A DNA stretch of 64,000 nt from Marinomonas profundi (GTDB taxonomy: Bacteria; Pseudomonadota; Gammaproteobacteria; Pseudomonadales; Marinomonadaceae), in the NCBI RefSeq assembly GCF_020694005.1, contig NZ_CP073013.1:682001-746000 (forward strand), written 5' to 3'. This document shows, in pieces, positions 63,703 through 64,000 of this stretch; the stretch's first letter is position 1, and each line of letters opens with the position of its first letter. The position numbers and the translations under genes were made by a program. A model generated the notes under the pieces. The model saw only the letters and a list, made by a program, of their open reading frames with translations, was not told where the DNA came from and did not search any database.

Positions 63703-64000
63703 TTACGACTCAAATAACTCGCAAGCACTTGGAATCAATTCAACAAATCGATTCGAGGTTTGTGGGCGATAAATATATTTATTAAGGTTTGGCAGCAAGG
63801 CGCGCAATTGATCGCTTAACTGCAGCAAGCTTGGATTAATAGGCTCATAAGGATAGATATGATCCTGCAAGCTTAATTTGTGCAATTCATCCAGCTCATC
63901 TTGTAGAATGCTTTTCATCGCAAAAAATCGATCTTTCTGATTAATATCATTGGTTTCCCAATACGCATCAGAAAACGCCGAATTTAGTTCGTAAAAGATA
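63703..64000 (-). CDS. C-terminal part of an unrecognised protein (5' partial)
   Basis: A minus-strand frame is open from the right edge of the window to a TAA at 63703-63705, giving about 98 residues. An internal Met at 63918 is probably not the start, because the frame continues upstream with protein-like sequence (YELNSAFSDAYWETND). The tail ends NRFVELIPSACELFES. I do not recognise the family. It is convergent with mnmC. Confidence 0.5.
   Translation of the reverse strand, partial: IFYELNSAFSDAYWETNDINQKDRFFAMKSILQDELDELHKLSLQDHIYPYEPINPSLLQLSDQLRALLPNLNKYIYRPQTSNRFVELIPSACELFES

Overview
The window reads as chromosome of a marine, motile gammaproteobacterium, most likely Marinomonas or a close Oceanospirillales relative. 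This is inferred from gene content (ectABC with an ectoine-type aspartokinase, PomA/PomB-like sodium stator genes, MnmC, RluB, YciO, YciV), not from a search. Coding density is high. I see no rRNA, tRNA, CRISPR array, insertion sequence or prophage. Both ends cut through unrecognised genes. Layout: 0-10.3 kb holds a hemolysin-III-type membrane protein, a lipoprotein amidohydrolase, a ZntR-type zinc regulator with a textbook overlong-spacer promoter, and a three-gene signalling run (two hybrid PAS histidine kinases and a receiver-EAL-GAF-degenerate GGDEF protein). 10.5-16.4 kb holds a chemoreceptor, two half-size DMT proteins beside a LysR regulator, a secreted DUF7282 protein, and an ECF sigma/anti-sigma pair. 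16.5-22.7 kb is the ectoine locus (ectA, ectB, ectC, then ask_ect) with terminator-like hairpins inside it, followed by a divergent sodium:neurotransmitter-type symporter.

22.7-27.4 kb is a light-response island: a MerR regulator, an intergenic region with repeated TTGTACAA boxes, a small frameshifted reading frame, a DUF523/DUF1722 (YbgA-like) gene and a photolyase, then a MarR regulator. 27.5-33.5 kb is housekeeping: dapB, the stator pair, then xseB-ispA-dxs for the isoprenoid pathway. 33.7-45 kb is cobalamin biosynthesis: bluB on the plus strand and an eight-gene minus-strand operon (chelatase-like ChlI/ChlD fusion, cobB, cbiD, cobK, cobH, cobL, cobI, cbiG). Between bluB and that operon lies a small accessory patch: a decayed MFS transporter, a ribbon-helix-helix/RelE toxin-antitoxin pair under a perfect 25-bp palindrome, seven 14-bp tandem repeats and an orphan antitoxin-like gene.

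45-50 kb carries a further hybrid kinase and a receiver-GGDEF-EAL protein. 49.8-54.9 kb has three LysR regulators (one MetR-like), a VOC protein, monothiol glutaredoxin and argF. 54.9-57.1 kb is an RstBA-like two-component system. 57.2-64 kb has DUF1499, rluB, yciO, yciV, yciI, a selenoprotein-W-like Rdx protein, a secreted peptidyl-prolyl isomerase and mnmC. The features most worth follow-up are the light-regulon operators with the frameshifted leader gene, the toxin-antitoxin/VNTR/orphan-antitoxin patch, the terminator-like hairpins in the ectoine locus, the incomplete hybrid cobalamin cluster, and the candidate ECF promoter in front of the DUF7282 gene. None of these is proved to be a new system from sequence alone.
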